Positions 11,800-21,462 of a stretch of DNA of 64,000 bases are shown one piece after another. The DNA comes from Buddleja alternifolia (taxonomy: Eukaryota; Streptophyta; Magnoliopsida; Lamiales; Scrophulariaceae). The DNA lies in the NCBI GenBank assembly GCA_019426215.1, contig CM033402.1, positions 19,287,104 to 19,351,103 of the forward strand. Reading direction: 5' to 3'. The translations under genes and the position numbers were made by a program. The number at the start of each line of letters is the position of its first letter. The stretch's first letter is position 1. The notes beneath the pieces are model-generated. The model was not told the DNA's origin, did no database searches, and saw only the letters and a program-made list of their open reading frames with translations.

Positions 11800-12918
11800 T
11801 CACTCTAATGGATCTCTATTACCTTGCGAAATTTCTTCTTTGATGCCCTCTTCAATCACATCCACCGAACAACATTTTTCATCAGACGTTGGAGATTGCA
11901 TCACCTTATTTAAGTCGAACTTTACTTTCTCATCTCCAATGTTCAACTCTAGCTTGCCAGCACGAACGTCGATGACGGCTCCCACAGTTGCGAGAAATGG
12001 TCTTCCAAGGATGATTGGTGTTTTCGAATCTTCATCCATATCAAGCACCATGAAGTCACATGGGATGTAGAACTTGTCCACTTTCACAAACACGTCTTCT
12101 AATATTCCCATGGGGCGCTTTATGCTCCTATCCGCGAATTGAAGTGACATCTTTGTGTTTTTAAGCTTTTGAAAGCCTAATTTCCTGCAAATTGAATAGG
12201 GCATTAGACTAACGCTAGCTCCTAAATCACAAAGTGCTTTATCAAAGTGAAATTTTTCAATAATGCAAGGAAGTGAAAAACTCCCTGGATCCTTTAACTT
12301 TGGAGGAATGCTTCGTTGGATTATGGCACTGCATTCTTCATTCAAAGAGATTGTTTCCACGTCTTCCAATTTCTTTCTATTGCTCAACAGCTCTTTGAAA
12401 AACTTCATATAGACAGGCAATTGAGCTCGAGCATCTGCGAATGGAATGTTTATGTGCAACTGTCTAAATACTTGGAGAAATTTCTCTTGCTGTTTGTCCA
12501 ACCTCTTGTGTTGCAACCTCTGGGGAAATGGAATTGGAGGAACATACGACTTCACATATGGCTTCGGGATAACCTTTTCCGATTCAACCTTGTGTGAAGG
12601 TTCAAAGACTGAATTATCTTTCGTCCCAAGTTCATCTTTGTGTAAAGCATGTGACTCAAATTCTTCAATTGTCTTTTCTTTTATCCGAGTCACTGCATTA
12701 CACTGTCCTCTCGGATTCTCCTCTGTTTGGCTAGGCAGTGTACCCTTTGACCTTGAATTCATAGAACTTACCAATTTTCCAACTTGTAATTCCAAATTCT
12801 TTGTTGCTCCCACTACCAGATCAATTTTTGCTTCAAGATTCTCGAACCGTTTTGCTGTTCCATTAGCGAGCTTTTCAATGACTAATTCCCAAGCTTGTGG
12901 TTCTTGAGGTGGTGGTCC
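11800..12918 (-). pseudogene. Athila-like retroelement protease region of gag-pol
   Basis: Same frame as the upstream gag and separated from it only by a TAA at 12919-12921. The N-terminal part is a lysine- and glutamate-rich linker. The aspartic protease follows with ALCDLGASVSLMP, where DLG stands in for the usual D-S/T-G as in other Athila-type elements, then the downstream strand KTPIILGRPFLAT. The protein cleaves the Gag-Pol polyprotein inside the virus-like particle. The frame ends at 11800 without RT, so it could at most supply Gag and protease. It is probably inactive because of the upstream stop. Confidence 0.87.
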
Positions 12919-13921
12919 TTACTGTTGGAAACTTGGAGAAAATTGCTGTCTAGGAGGATTTGCTTGAGCTCTTTGGTTCCCTTGACCTCCCCAAGAAAAG
13001 TTAGGGTGATTTCTCCAACCCGAATGGTAGGTGTTCGAAAATGGATTTCCTTGCTGCTTATTCTGATTGGATAAATAATTAGCTTGCTCGATGAGTGGGC
13101 AATCAGTAGCCATATGAGGTGCCCCACAAATATCACACGCTAAAGTAGGCTGAGATACTGCACTAACATTTCCCTTGAGTCCCTGGATGTGCTTGACAAG
13201 TGCTTCAATGTTAGCATTGAGCAATGTAATGTCATCTACATTGTGCATGCCCAGTGTTTTCTTTACCACCCGACTATCACTCGCCCACTGATAACTGTTG
13301 GATGCCATCTCATCCATAAGAGCTAATGCATCGTCCGGATTCTTTGCCATAAAACTCCCTCCTGCAGCTGCATCGATATTCATCCGGATACTATGTGATA
13401 GACCATTGTAGAAAGTCTGCACAAGCATCCAACTAGGAATACCGTGATGTGGGCACTTTCTGAGTAGGTCTTTGTACCTTTCCCATGCTTGATAGAGGGT
13501 TTCACTATCAGTTTGCATGAATCCTGTGATTGCAATCCTCAACTGAGCAGTCTTAGCTGGGGGAAAGTACTTGGTGAGAAACGCAGTGGACAAATCAGCC
13601 CAAGTGGTGTTATTTGTCGGCTGGTTTTTCAGCCACTCCTTAGCTTTTTTAGACAGAGAGAATGGAAATAGTCCCAGTCTTATGGCATCTTTAGTAACGC
13701 CATTCATCTTGAAAGTACTGCAGATTTCCAAAAAATCCCCCAGATGGGAATGAGGATCCTCCCTCTCAATATCTCCCTCAAAGGTAGAGTGTTGTAGCAT
13801 CTGAATGATAGCCGGCTTCAACTCAAGTTATTGGCCTGAATATTTGGTACCGTTATGCTGGAGGTTAAATTTTGATATGTTGGCGTAGCATAACCCTAAG
13901 AGTTCTCTGCTCCTCAGCCAT
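12919..13921 (-). pseudogene. Athila-like retroelement Gag
   Basis: The likely start is the ATG at 13921-13919 (MAEEQRTL). A frameshift before 13821 moves into the main frame. The Retrotrans_gag domain is clear, with FLEICSTFKMNGVTKDAI, FPFSLSKKAKEWL and LTKYFPPAKTAQLR. A CCHC-like knuckle follows (CDICGAPHMATDC), spaced C-X2-C-X3-H-X4-C. Gag forms the particle shell and packages the RNA. One frameshift near the N-terminus and the terminal TAA inside the gag-PR frame mark it as decayed. The order gag then PR on the minus strand agrees with the primer site at 14033-14050. Confidence 0.88.
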
Positions 13922-14032
13922 TCTGAAACAATAATCTCAAGTATCAAAGTTCAAACAAATAAAAATCCAAAAAAAAGAAATGTCTAAACTAATAAGAATC
14001 AACTTGTTATTGATATTGACTAATTGTTGTCG

Positions 14033-14050
14033 TCCCCGGCAACGGCGCCA
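14033..14050 (-). promoter_or_regulatory. tRNA-Asp primer-binding site
   Basis: On the minus strand TGGCGCCGTTGCCGGGGA starts three bases after the 5' LTR end. This sequence is the usual Athila/Calypso-type primer-binding site, complementary to the 3' end of tRNA-Asp. It fixes the element's orientation. Confidence 0.92.
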
Positions 14051-14881
14051 ATTTGTTAACCGTTCGTAACAACACGGAATCGAACAAATAATATAGTGAA
14101 AAGTAAGATCGTCTCCACAGGGAAGGTTATCAAGTACCAAACGAAGTTTATCCTATTATTTAGACTATCGATTATCAAAAATGTGATTTTTACACAAATT
14201 AAAAGCAAAAACTTAATAAAAGCAGAATTAATTATAAATAATTAAAACAGAGATAATTAAAATGAATAATCAATGAACGAAAAGCCTAAGGATTAAGATT
14301 TCATCAAAGTATTTCTATGGATTATTTACTTTCAATGGATTATCATTCTTGTTTAAATGAAAGACCCAAATTCCTTAAATACATGAATACTCTCCCGAGA
14401 TCTTCATGAGTATCCAACTAAATTAAGTAACATCACTCCCATGATCAGAAACTAATTTAGATGAACCCATTAAGTTCTATGAATATTGTTTAACTAGTCT
14501 CATGCAAAATTACCAATATCCCTATTAAGCAATTTACACATGTCTATTAAATCTGAACTGATAAACTAATTCACCTCTCAGTACTTCTTAATTTATGTTA
14601 AATCATGCAATTGATGATCAAGCAATTACAAGCATTAAACACTCATTAATAGATAAACAAAACAAGAATCAAATCCATAAATCATCAATAATCCAAATTA
14701 ATACGCAAGATTACATCTTAAACCCTAGAAAATAATTTAGCTATGCATAATTAAAGAAAAAACAAGAAATAAATTGCATAAACATAAAAATACTCATGTT
14801 CAACAATGAAAAATTAGAAAAATACAACTTGAGAAGATGAAAGTTTCCAACTCCAAGAAATCTCCTTAAAGGCTTCTTTTT

Positions 14882-16003
14882 CGAGTTAAATTGTCCGTAC
14901 CTCCCTGTGATGTATGAAATTATTCAAAAACCGCCTCGTGATATAAAAATTCACAAAATACCCCCCTATGAAAAAAATAAATGAACTCACTGCCTCCCTT
15001 GACTTATTTTGCCTACAAATTTTAATGTGAAGACAAAAATGCCCTTATACTTTAAAATATTTACACTATATTTTATTCATTTTATTTTATAATTTTATTT
15101 AACTTTAATTTTTTATTTCTTTTTCTTTTCCCTTACCTTCTTCCCCAACCATCTTCTTCCTCAACCATTTCCTTTCCCAAAACCCTAAACCACCATTAAT
15201 CTCATTCCACTTCCAACCAAAAATCTGAGGAAATGTATTTTGCAAACTATCTACAGCAGCATCAACTGGTTGCTGCTCAGCAGTATATACTGGTGCATGC
15301 ACAAAGAATTTTGGGTTGACTCCACTTGTTGGTTTAATAGAAGGTGCAGATGGCGACTGGATTTGCACCTCAAATTTCCGGGGATTTAAAATCCCTCCAT
15401 TTCCAATGGGGATTCCCCATTTGCAGATTTGGGGTGTTGATTGAAGTTATTTCACAGGGGTGATGATGCATCGGTGGTGGTGGGGGAGAGGGGAGGTTAT
15501 CGGTGTGTGAGGCTGTTGGTGTTGATTGATGGTGGTGGGTGGATGAAAAGCCGTGGTGGTGCGGCGGCGGCGGTGGAACGGTGGTGGGTTTGTGGCAGCG
15601 GCGGTGGTTGTTTATAATAGTGAATATATATATATATATATATGTATATATGTTTATAATAGTGAATATATATATATATATCTATATATATTATTGATAA
15701 ACTATATAGTAAGTTTTAAATTTTTAGTTCTATATTTATTATAAATACAAGATATTTAATTTATCTTTTATTAGGGACCGTTGATCCCATCTTAATAGAT
15801 CCAACGGTTGTTAGATTCAGGGGCAAAATAGTCTTATTGGGACTAAAATTTAATAACCACTTGCAAGATGGGCGAGTGACGCGCGTAGGGGGGTAAATTG
15901 ATGCTTTATTTTTTTCTTAGGGGGGTTTAGTGATAATTTTCATTTCATAAGGAGGCTTTTGAAGAATTTGACTTATCACAGAGGGGTAAATTGTATTTTA
16001 CTC
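14882..16003. mobile_element. MULE-like element nested in the LTR (possible Pack-MULE)
   Basis: A 1122-bp insertion flanked by the exact 9-bp duplication CTTCTTTTT at 14873-14881 and 16004-16012. The termini are imperfect inverted repeats: left GAGTTAAATTGTCCGTACC, and the right end in reverse GAGTAAAATACAATTTACC. Similarity between the ends extends for roughly 100 bp. A 9-bp duplication with long imperfect terminal repeats is typical of Mutator-like elements. The interior carries a protein-like minus-strand segment, a GC-rich GGTGGT/GGCGGC tract and a (TA)n microsatellite at 15625-15685. No transposase is present. Confidence 0.87.
15105..15368 (-). pseudogene. gene-like fragment inside the MULE-like element, unrecognised
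   Basis: An open minus-strand segment of about 87 codons whose first half looks coding rather than random (APSIKPTSGVNPKFFVHAP, then YTAEQQPVDAAVDSLQNTF). The second half turns into low-complexity lysine and glutamate. The frame has no ATG at its start (it opens at a GTG) and probably represents one exon of a host gene copied into the element. I do not recognise the parent gene; a faint likeness to SEC16-type coat proteins was not strong enough to use. Confidence 0.4.
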
Positions 16004-16483
16004 CTTCTTTTTCTTCCTCTCCAAGTCTTCTAAGTCAATAATATAACTCTCTACCCTATACTATAGCCTCAGAAACGTTTTTCCCTCTTTCCTTAACTTA
16101 AAAGGAGTCTTAGATACATAAAATAGGCCCAACCAAGTCATAAAATCGGCCCATAAAAATTATAAAAACCCGCAGCTGCACAACTGTGCAGTCTGCCTGT
16201 GCAGAATTTTTTCTCTTAATATTTCTTCAACAAAACTTTCTCGTTTGGCCTCTCTATTGTATTTCTTCACGTCCTCTTGGTTAGCCTTCATTATTCTCGT
16301 AAGAAACACTCCTTCCATTCATCAAATCAATTGTTCTTATGCCTACAAAAGCATTGAAACTACTTAGAAATCAAAATACATAAATTAGGCTAAAAATAAA
16401 GGAAAAGATTAACTACAAGGCATAAAATAAAGCTAAATGTGAGGTAAAACATTATGAAAATATGTAAAATATGAGACCTAACA

Positions 16484-16639
16484 TAACTCTCCTCACTTGC
16501 TCTTTTTTCGCTTGGTCGCACGCCTTATTCCCTGTATGAAAGAAGGGATCTGAGATGAATAAAAGAATAAGATTTGAGGAGATTGAGTCTCTCAGAATGA
16601 GATTCGAGGAGATTGAGTCAAATATGTATGAGTGTGAGA
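16484..16639 (+). other. right remnant of the Copia-type interior
   Basis: The stretch between the nested Athila-like element and the right Copia LTR. It contains GATTGAGTC-type short repeats and ends in GAGTGTGAGA directly before TGTTGG, a purine-rich end that may be the polypurine tract. Confidence 0.6.
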
Positions 16640-17088
16640 TGTTGGAATGCATGGGTCGGGTCGTGACCCGTGACCCAAATTGCATCCATATTTAGTTGAT
16701 AGGACTCTTCTAGAAGGAGTAGAAGTCCTAGTAGAGTTGGGAACTCATCTATTTAGTTAGATGTATCTCCCCAAATATCTCATCAGAAAACATACGAATA
16801 AAAAAAAAATCACTCAACAGAAAAAGATCTGAGAGTTCTCTCTTCTCTCTCTAAAAACGTTTCATCTCTTCCTCTTGGAGAATCACCATTTTTCCTCCAA
16901 GGGTTTAAGGTGTGGGCATATTGGGGGGTTGCTCTGGTAGCTAATCCACTACGGAAGCGAAGTCATACACGGAGGTTAGTAGAAGAGTCCGGGGATAAGA
17001 GTATAACACGTAGATCGATTATTCCGCTGCGATTACCAAAATGTATGTACTGTATTTATGACGTGTTATTAGAGTTCATGATCCGACA
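16640..17088 (+). repeat. 3' LTR of the Copia-type element
   Basis: The direct partner of 418-861. It is followed at 17089-17093 by GAACA, the same five bases that precede the left LTR. It ends 127 bp before the stop codon of the dirigent gene, so the element inserted just downstream of that gene. Confidence 0.93.
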
Positions 17089-17215
17089 GAACATATGATT
17101 TTTGGCTAGCACAACTTGCAGTTCTTACTCAGCTATTGATTCTCCAGCAGATAAATTCATAACATTAATCACACAAAAACAGAAGTACACAGCAATTTTA
17201 ATTCCTTCAAACAAA

Positions 17216-18296
17216 CTAATAAGCAAGGTAAACAGTAATCTGGAGCAGTGTCTCCACTCCATCAGTCTCTTGTTGGTTCGCCCCCGAGAAGGTCTTAACC
17301 TTAGCCAACCCCTTCGCATTCACATACTTCCCAGTACCGCCCATAATAGCCAAATGCGATTCCGCCACCGCAGTACGATGAACTCCGAAAAAGCTCAAAC
17401 TATCAGCATAACTTCCACTTGTAAACATCACGGTGAATGCCATTGTCTGGCTTGTCCCGTCTTCGGAGCTCGATATGTAAAACCCTTGCGCTTTTCCCAC
17501 GAGCCCAGATCCAAGCTCGTGCCCTTCGGTCAACTCATCGTCGAAAACCGTCATTGTGCCGAACATCAGCTTTTGAAGGGTGGTGCCTGTTGGAAATTAA
17601 AAAGTAAATAAATATTTACGAAGATTTATACTATTCGATTTATAATTTAAGTATTATGATTTTAGAATAATTCTATTAAATATAATGTGGATATTAATTT
17701 ATTATTCTATAAACACTATTTTATTATTCTATAAACACAAATCATAATATATCCTCAACAGTACCTGATGGAAACTGTGCGCTGTTGAGGACGGGGAATC
17801 CTGGGCCGCCACCTATGAAGTTGTTGTTGTTGTTGTTGTTGTTTTGAGCGAAGTTGGATGTGAATCCGCTGAGACCAGTGAGGAAGGGGACGTTGTTGTT
17901 ATTTACGATTCCGCCATTGGCGTTGTTGGTGGGGATGCCATTGTTCACTGGGAGTACGGCACCGTTTGGCTTGGCGAAGGGCACTTGACCACCGACGGCT
18001 GGATTAGCCACAATGCCTGTCACGGCTATGGCGGAGGGGTGTGTCCCGCCTAGTATGTCGTGCATGAAAAATGTAAGAGCGTGCTCATCTGGGTTCGATA
18101 GAGTGGCCGCCCCGGGATTGGCAGAACTGGCGGGGCCACCTGGTGCGTTGGTGGTGCCACCGGGTGAGACACTGGGGACCACAGTCGAAGCGGTGGCGGC
18201 GGCGGCGTCCTCGTCGAGGAATCGAGCAGAGGTGGCACATGAGATTGTGAGTGCAAGAATGAGTAGGGAGATAATGCCCTTGGCCTGAAACGCCAT
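17216..18296 (-). CDS. DIR: dirigent protein, ESB1/DIR10 type
   Basis: Two exons (18296-17765 and 17586-17216) joined over a 178-bp GT-AG intron give 300 residues. The start is the first ATG, 75 bp inside a TATA box. Residues 1-24 are a secretion signal. An Ala/Pro/Gly/Ser-rich linker reaches about residue 70. The dirigent region follows with LTFFMHDILGG (74-84) and VTGIVANPAVGGQVPFAKPNG, an Asn-rich insertion with eight consecutive Asn (152-159), then MFGTMTVFDDELTEGHELGS, GKAQGFYISS, AFTVMF and AIMGGTGKYVNAKG. This layout matches the ESB1/DIR10 subgroup, whose members guide lignin polymerisation in the cell wall; Arabidopsis ESB1 acts in Casparian strips. Substrate specificity is inferred. 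The intron site within the domain fits the join FPSG-TTLQKLMFG. The gene looks intact. Confidence 0.93.
17587..17764 (-). other. intron of the dirigent gene
   Basis: On the minus strand the donor is CAG/GTACTG and the acceptor TTTCCAACAG/GC. The intron is strongly AT-rich (178 bp). Splicing splits the codon of Gly178 and restores the dirigent frame exactly. Confidence 0.92.
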
Positions 18297-18370
18297 GATT
18301 ATATTGTTCTTAGAGTTAATGGTGTTTGATGTTCAATGCAATTGAGTTATCTGGGAAATGATTTGTGGGG

Positions 18371-18378
18371 ATTATATA
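18371..18378 (-). promoter_or_regulatory. TATA box of the dirigent gene
   Basis: The minus strand reads TATATAAT about 75 bp upstream of the start codon, a normal distance for a plant core promoter with a short leader. Confidence 0.6.
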
Positions 18379-19340
18379 GATAGAAATGTAGTAATCAGAA
18401 AGCTTGTTGTGGAGTTGATGGGATGGATTAGGTCTTTGCAGTGGTTTGGGTGTATTGGGTGCATTATACAGTTAAGACAATGCTTTAATGTAAATGGTTT
18501 ATGCCGTATTGTAGTACCAAATATATCTGTTAAATCGAACATTTTAAATAGATTCGCAATTAAAAAAAAAGAAAAGGAAATTCTTAAATTAAATAGGTAC
18601 ATTCAGTCAAATGATAACTATTTACATAATCAAATTGAAATAATAAATTGCTAAATTCATGGATGGATTTCTATTGCAATTTTGTACTCTATTTTTTAGT
18701 CAAATGGTTTACATAATTCTCATTCTCTGTAACATATAAAATTCTCGTTCTCTTTCATTTAAAATTTTCAATTATTTCTATAAACTTTCTTAATTTTTCT
18801 AAAATCTCAATTGAATTTTGAATATCCACAAAATTTTACCATTCCGAAATTTATATGTATACAGATTTTTAATACCTTGAGTAGGCATTCATTTTCATTA
18901 TGTCCATACTTCTTTGTTTTTGATAGTAAAAGCAAATTTGATGATTGGTGTTATAATGATAGATACAATAACAAGTGAATACGAGTCATTTGGGTTTTTT
19001 AGCCTAAGATTGCAATGGAAAATGTAGAAGTTGCAATGTAGTGTGTAACCCTACTTCAAGGGGTATTATAGGTTTTGGAGCACTCTTCCCTTAGTCGAAC
19101 ACCTGTCATCATCTTCGTGATCCCTTCTCTGTTGATTGTGAACGTGATGGCCCCTTTTAATCGTTTTGGGTCGGCCGGGTGTTTTGGCCGAATCAGTTCG
19201 ACCCAAGTATCCATAAATCAAATTAAGGGGTTTTCGATAATATTTCGCGTGAGATATTTTACCCATATCAAAACTATATTAACTAAGGAAGCAAATCAGT
19301 GATTACAAAAGAAATAACAAAACTGGGAGGATCATATAGT
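18379..19340. other. intergenic DNA upstream of the dirigent gene
   Basis: AT-rich, with no supported gene, inverted repeat or TSD. It probably includes upstream regulatory sequence of the dirigent gene, but I cannot point to a specific site. Confidence 0.5.
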
Positions 19341-19344
19341 CCCT

Positions 19345-19715
19345 CCTAAAAGGAAATAGTACTTGTAGCGAGCAAATGTGTAACTCGATTGTCCGAACCG
19401 ATAGAGCCAATCTTTCGGCATTGTTGATAATAGTCCCAATGAGAGAAAACACATCTTCCCTTTGCTGTAGAGCTTGAAAAATCCCAAAGAATCACCGTCC
19501 AATATGACTGAAGGCCACCTAAAAGAAACTGCACTTCCAAACGCACAAGTAGCTGCCAGCGCTTCCACAAAACTATCATCACCCTTTCTAAGAAGCTTCG
19601 CTGTACATTGCCACGACCCATCTCATGCAACAATTCTGGTGCCAAAAATATCCTCCTCGTGTGAACAATGCACCGTTAAAATTGAGCCTTATACATTATG
19701 TTTTGCATAATTTCT
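19345..19715 (-). pseudogene. LINE-type RNase H (RVT_3) fragment
   Basis: Translated on the minus strand in shifting frames, the order of motifs matches the C-terminal RNase H domain of plant non-LTR retroelements: LNFNGALF (normally NFDGA), then VEALAATCAFGSAVSF, then WPSVILDGDSLGFF (normally V.LEGDS), and a final LLA segment resembling the RAN..AH.LA end. Several frameshifts and stops make it non-functional. It lies only some 35 bp beyond the stop of the PPR gene on the same strand, so it may be transcribed as part of that gene's 3' UTR. It could derive from the LINE family seen at 21463-29286, or from another. Confidence 0.65.
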
Positions 19716-19748
19716 CAAAGCTTCAGCTCGTGGTAAGCTAGAAAAATA

Positions 19749-21164
19749 TCAATCAGAAGAAATAACATCAGCCAAACGCCCACTAACAAATTCATCATGC
19801 AAACAAAATTCTCTAACTAGGATTTCCCATGAATCCCAATCTAATCTCATCTTCCTCTTCTTCATCTCCTCCAAAACAAAGCATGCATCGTCTATTTTCC
19901 CGTTCCTGACCAATCCAATAGCCAAACAACAAAAGGTTTCAGTTCGTGGAAAATGTTTACTATATAACATTGTATTCAAAACTTTTAAACCTCCCACAAA
20001 ATCCTCAACTTTGCAGAACCCATCAACCACCGTTCTATAGGTGGCAGCATTGGGCTCACACCCGTTAACTTGCATATCGACCAATATCTTATACCCCTCT
20101 GAAGCTTCACCATTTTTACACAAATAATCAATCAATATATTATGCATAACCACATCTGGTTTGATCCTTCTTTTCTTCATCTCGACAAGCAAACCTTTTG
20201 CTTCCTCAATTAATCCTCTCTTAACAAGATCACTCATCAAAACACCATAATTCACAAGCTCTGCTTTGCAACCATGGTACTCCATATCAAACATCATTTT
20301 CTTTGCTTCCTTAAAATTTCCCGAAACACATAAGCCTTCCATTAGCAAAGCATAAGTAACTGCATTCCCTTGCTTTCCTTTCCTCCTCATGTCTTCGAAC
20401 AGGCTTTTGGCCTCATCCACGTCACCCCTTTTACATAAAAACCCAATCTGAGAATTGTAAGTCACCACAGTAGGCTCGACCTCTCTCTCAAGCATTTCAT
20501 CGAACACTTTCTTAGCCTTCTCCCAATCGCCCTGCCCCAACCACATTTTGATCATAATATTAAACGAAACCGAATTCAACCTAAACCTCATTTTAGGGCC
20601 CTCCTCAAACAACCGAATTGCATCACGAACCCCATCGTTATCGACCAAAACATTCAAAATTGTGTTAAAAGATTGTACCGTACGCACACAGTTGAATGAC
20701 CTCCCCATCTCACGAAAAACCTCAAACGCTTTATCCGTCAAATGGGCCTTCCCGTAATGACGAATCAATCCAATGAACAGAGCTTCATCGCACTTTATAT
20801 CGCGCGTCTGGATGACATTCAATACGGTACTAACGTCCTCGAATTTTCTGGCACGAGCGAGCTTGTAGATGAGGGAAGCGTAAGAAGGGTAATCATGTTT
20901 GTAACCCATTTCGTCGTGATCGTTGAAGGTGGATAGAAATTCGTCGGGGTTTTGACATTGTTTAAGATGAGTAAGAAATGGGATGGGCTTGCGGAGTTGG
21001 TTTCTTGTGCGTTTGTGAGGACGTGGTTTTTTGGTGGGTTTATTACGCAGGTCGACATGGATGTGATTAGATTGAAGATATCGGTGATTTGATTGATTGA
21101 GGCGGTGAAGTTTTACGATTGTTTGTAGTTTGAGGGTGATGGATTTGAATCGGGAACTGATCAT
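19749..21164 (-). CDS. P-class pentatricopeptide repeat protein, probably mitochondrial
   Basis: An intronless gene of 471 residues. I chose the ATG at 21164-21162 (MISSRFKS); the open frame extends 11 codons further up but only to a TTG. The first 60 residues are rich in Arg, Lys, Ser and His with almost no acidic residues, like a mitochondrial presequence. From about residue 85 there are ten or eleven 35-residue P-type repeats, for example VTYNSQIGFLCKRGDVDEAK and VMHNILIDYLCKNGEASEGY. No E, DYW or SMR domain follows, so an RNA-binding P-class factor (stability, splicing or translation of an organelle transcript) is the likely role. It resembles Arabidopsis At1g07740-type proteins, a match made from memory. 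The RNA target is not evident. Confidence 0.92.
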   Translation of the reverse strand: MISSRFKSITLKLQTIVKLHRLNQSNHRYLQSNHIHVDLRNKPTKKPRPHKRTRNQLRKPIPFLTHLKQCQNPDEFLSTFNDHDEMGYKHDYPSYASLIYKLARARKFEDVSTVLNVIQTRDIKCDEALFIGLIRHYGKAHLTDKAFEVFREMGRSFNCVRTVQSFNTILNVLVDNDGVRDAIRLFEEGPKMRFRLNSVSFNIMIKMWLGQGDWEKAKKVFDEMLEREVEPTVVTYNSQIGFLCKRGDVDEAKSLFEDMRRKGKQGNAVTYALLMEGLCVSGNFKEAKKMMFDMEYHGCKAELVNYGVLMSDLVKRGLIEEAKGLLVEMKKRRIKPDVVMHNILIDYLCKNGEASEGYKILVDMQVNGCEPNAATYRTVVDGFCKVEDFVGGLKVLNTMLYSKHFPRTETFCCLAIGLVRNGKIDDACFVLEEMKKRKMRLDWDSWEILVREFCLHDEFVSGRLADVISSD

Positions 21165-21244
21165 GGATATCAACGGAAATTTGAGGAAAGGGGACAAGAA
21201 GAGGTAGGAGGGAAAATTGAAACAAAATTAACGGAAGAATTGGG

Positions 21245-21252
21245 TATATATA
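21245..21252 (-). promoter_or_regulatory. TATA box candidate of the PPR gene
   Basis: On the minus strand TATATATA lies about 80 bp upstream of the chosen ATG. The position fits a core promoter, but many PPR genes lack TATA boxes. Confidence 0.45.
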
Positions 21253-21462
21253 AGACAAAGAATTGGGTGTACAGCCTTTAAACGCACCCAGCCACATTTA
21301 CCAAATTGCTCTCTTATATAAAATATTTTTTAAAAGTTTTTAATGTAGTTTTATTGTACAAAAACTTTCTTTAACTTTAAAACATATTAAATCAGGTAAG
21401 AGGGTTTTAGAGGTTTTGCTCTCATAGTAAGTTAGAGTGCTAAAGCATGCACGAAACCACAA

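Larger units (their letters stand above)
6618..16483 (-). mobile_element. Athila-like Ty3/gypsy element, non-autonomous (gag-PR only)
   Basis: A minus-strand LTR retrotransposon. Its 3' LTR is 6618-7938 and its 5' LTR is 14054-16483, the latter enlarged by a nested insertion. The 5-bp duplication TAACT is exact at 6613-6617 and 16484-16488. A primer site matching tRNA-Asp, gag and an aspartic protease follow in the expected minus-strand order. Reverse transcriptase, RNase H and integrase are missing: the frame decays just after the short segment that normally leads into RT. The tRNA-Asp primer and the DLGAS protease motif support the Athila lineage. It sits inside the Copia-type element, so it is younger than that element. 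Confidence 0.92.
14054..16483 (-). repeat. 5' LTR of the Athila-like element, split by a nested insertion
   Basis: Matches 6618-7938 from TGTTAACC at 14054 to CTAACA at 16483, apart from 14882-16003. Without the insertion it is about 1.3 kb, like its partner. Differences are scattered substitutions and small indels, so the insertion is not very recent. Confidence 0.92.
418..17088 (+). mobile_element. Copia-type LTR element with non-coding interior (LARD-like), split by a nested element
   Basis: Two direct LTRs of about 445 bp (418-861 and 16640-17088) start TGTTGGAATGCA and end in CA. The element is flanked by the identical 5-bp duplication GAACA at 413-417 and 17089-17093. A primer-binding site for initiator Met tRNA follows the left LTR. 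After removing the nested element at 6618-16483 the interior is about 5.9 kb. I find no gag, protease, integrase or reverse transcriptase motifs in it on either strand, so it is either a large non-autonomous derivative or decayed beyond recognition. Placement in Ty1/copia is inferred from the Met-tRNA primer site and short LTRs, not from protein. Confidence 0.85.

Noticed and set aside
17102..17611. 169-codon plus-strand ORF over dirigent exon 2
   Set aside because: It lies antisense to the dirigent exon, whose splice and domain evidence is decisive.
21165..21197. Upstream extension of the PPR reading frame by 11 codons
   Set aside because: The extension begins at TTG, not ATG; the ATG at 21164-21162 starts a plausible mitochondrial presequence.
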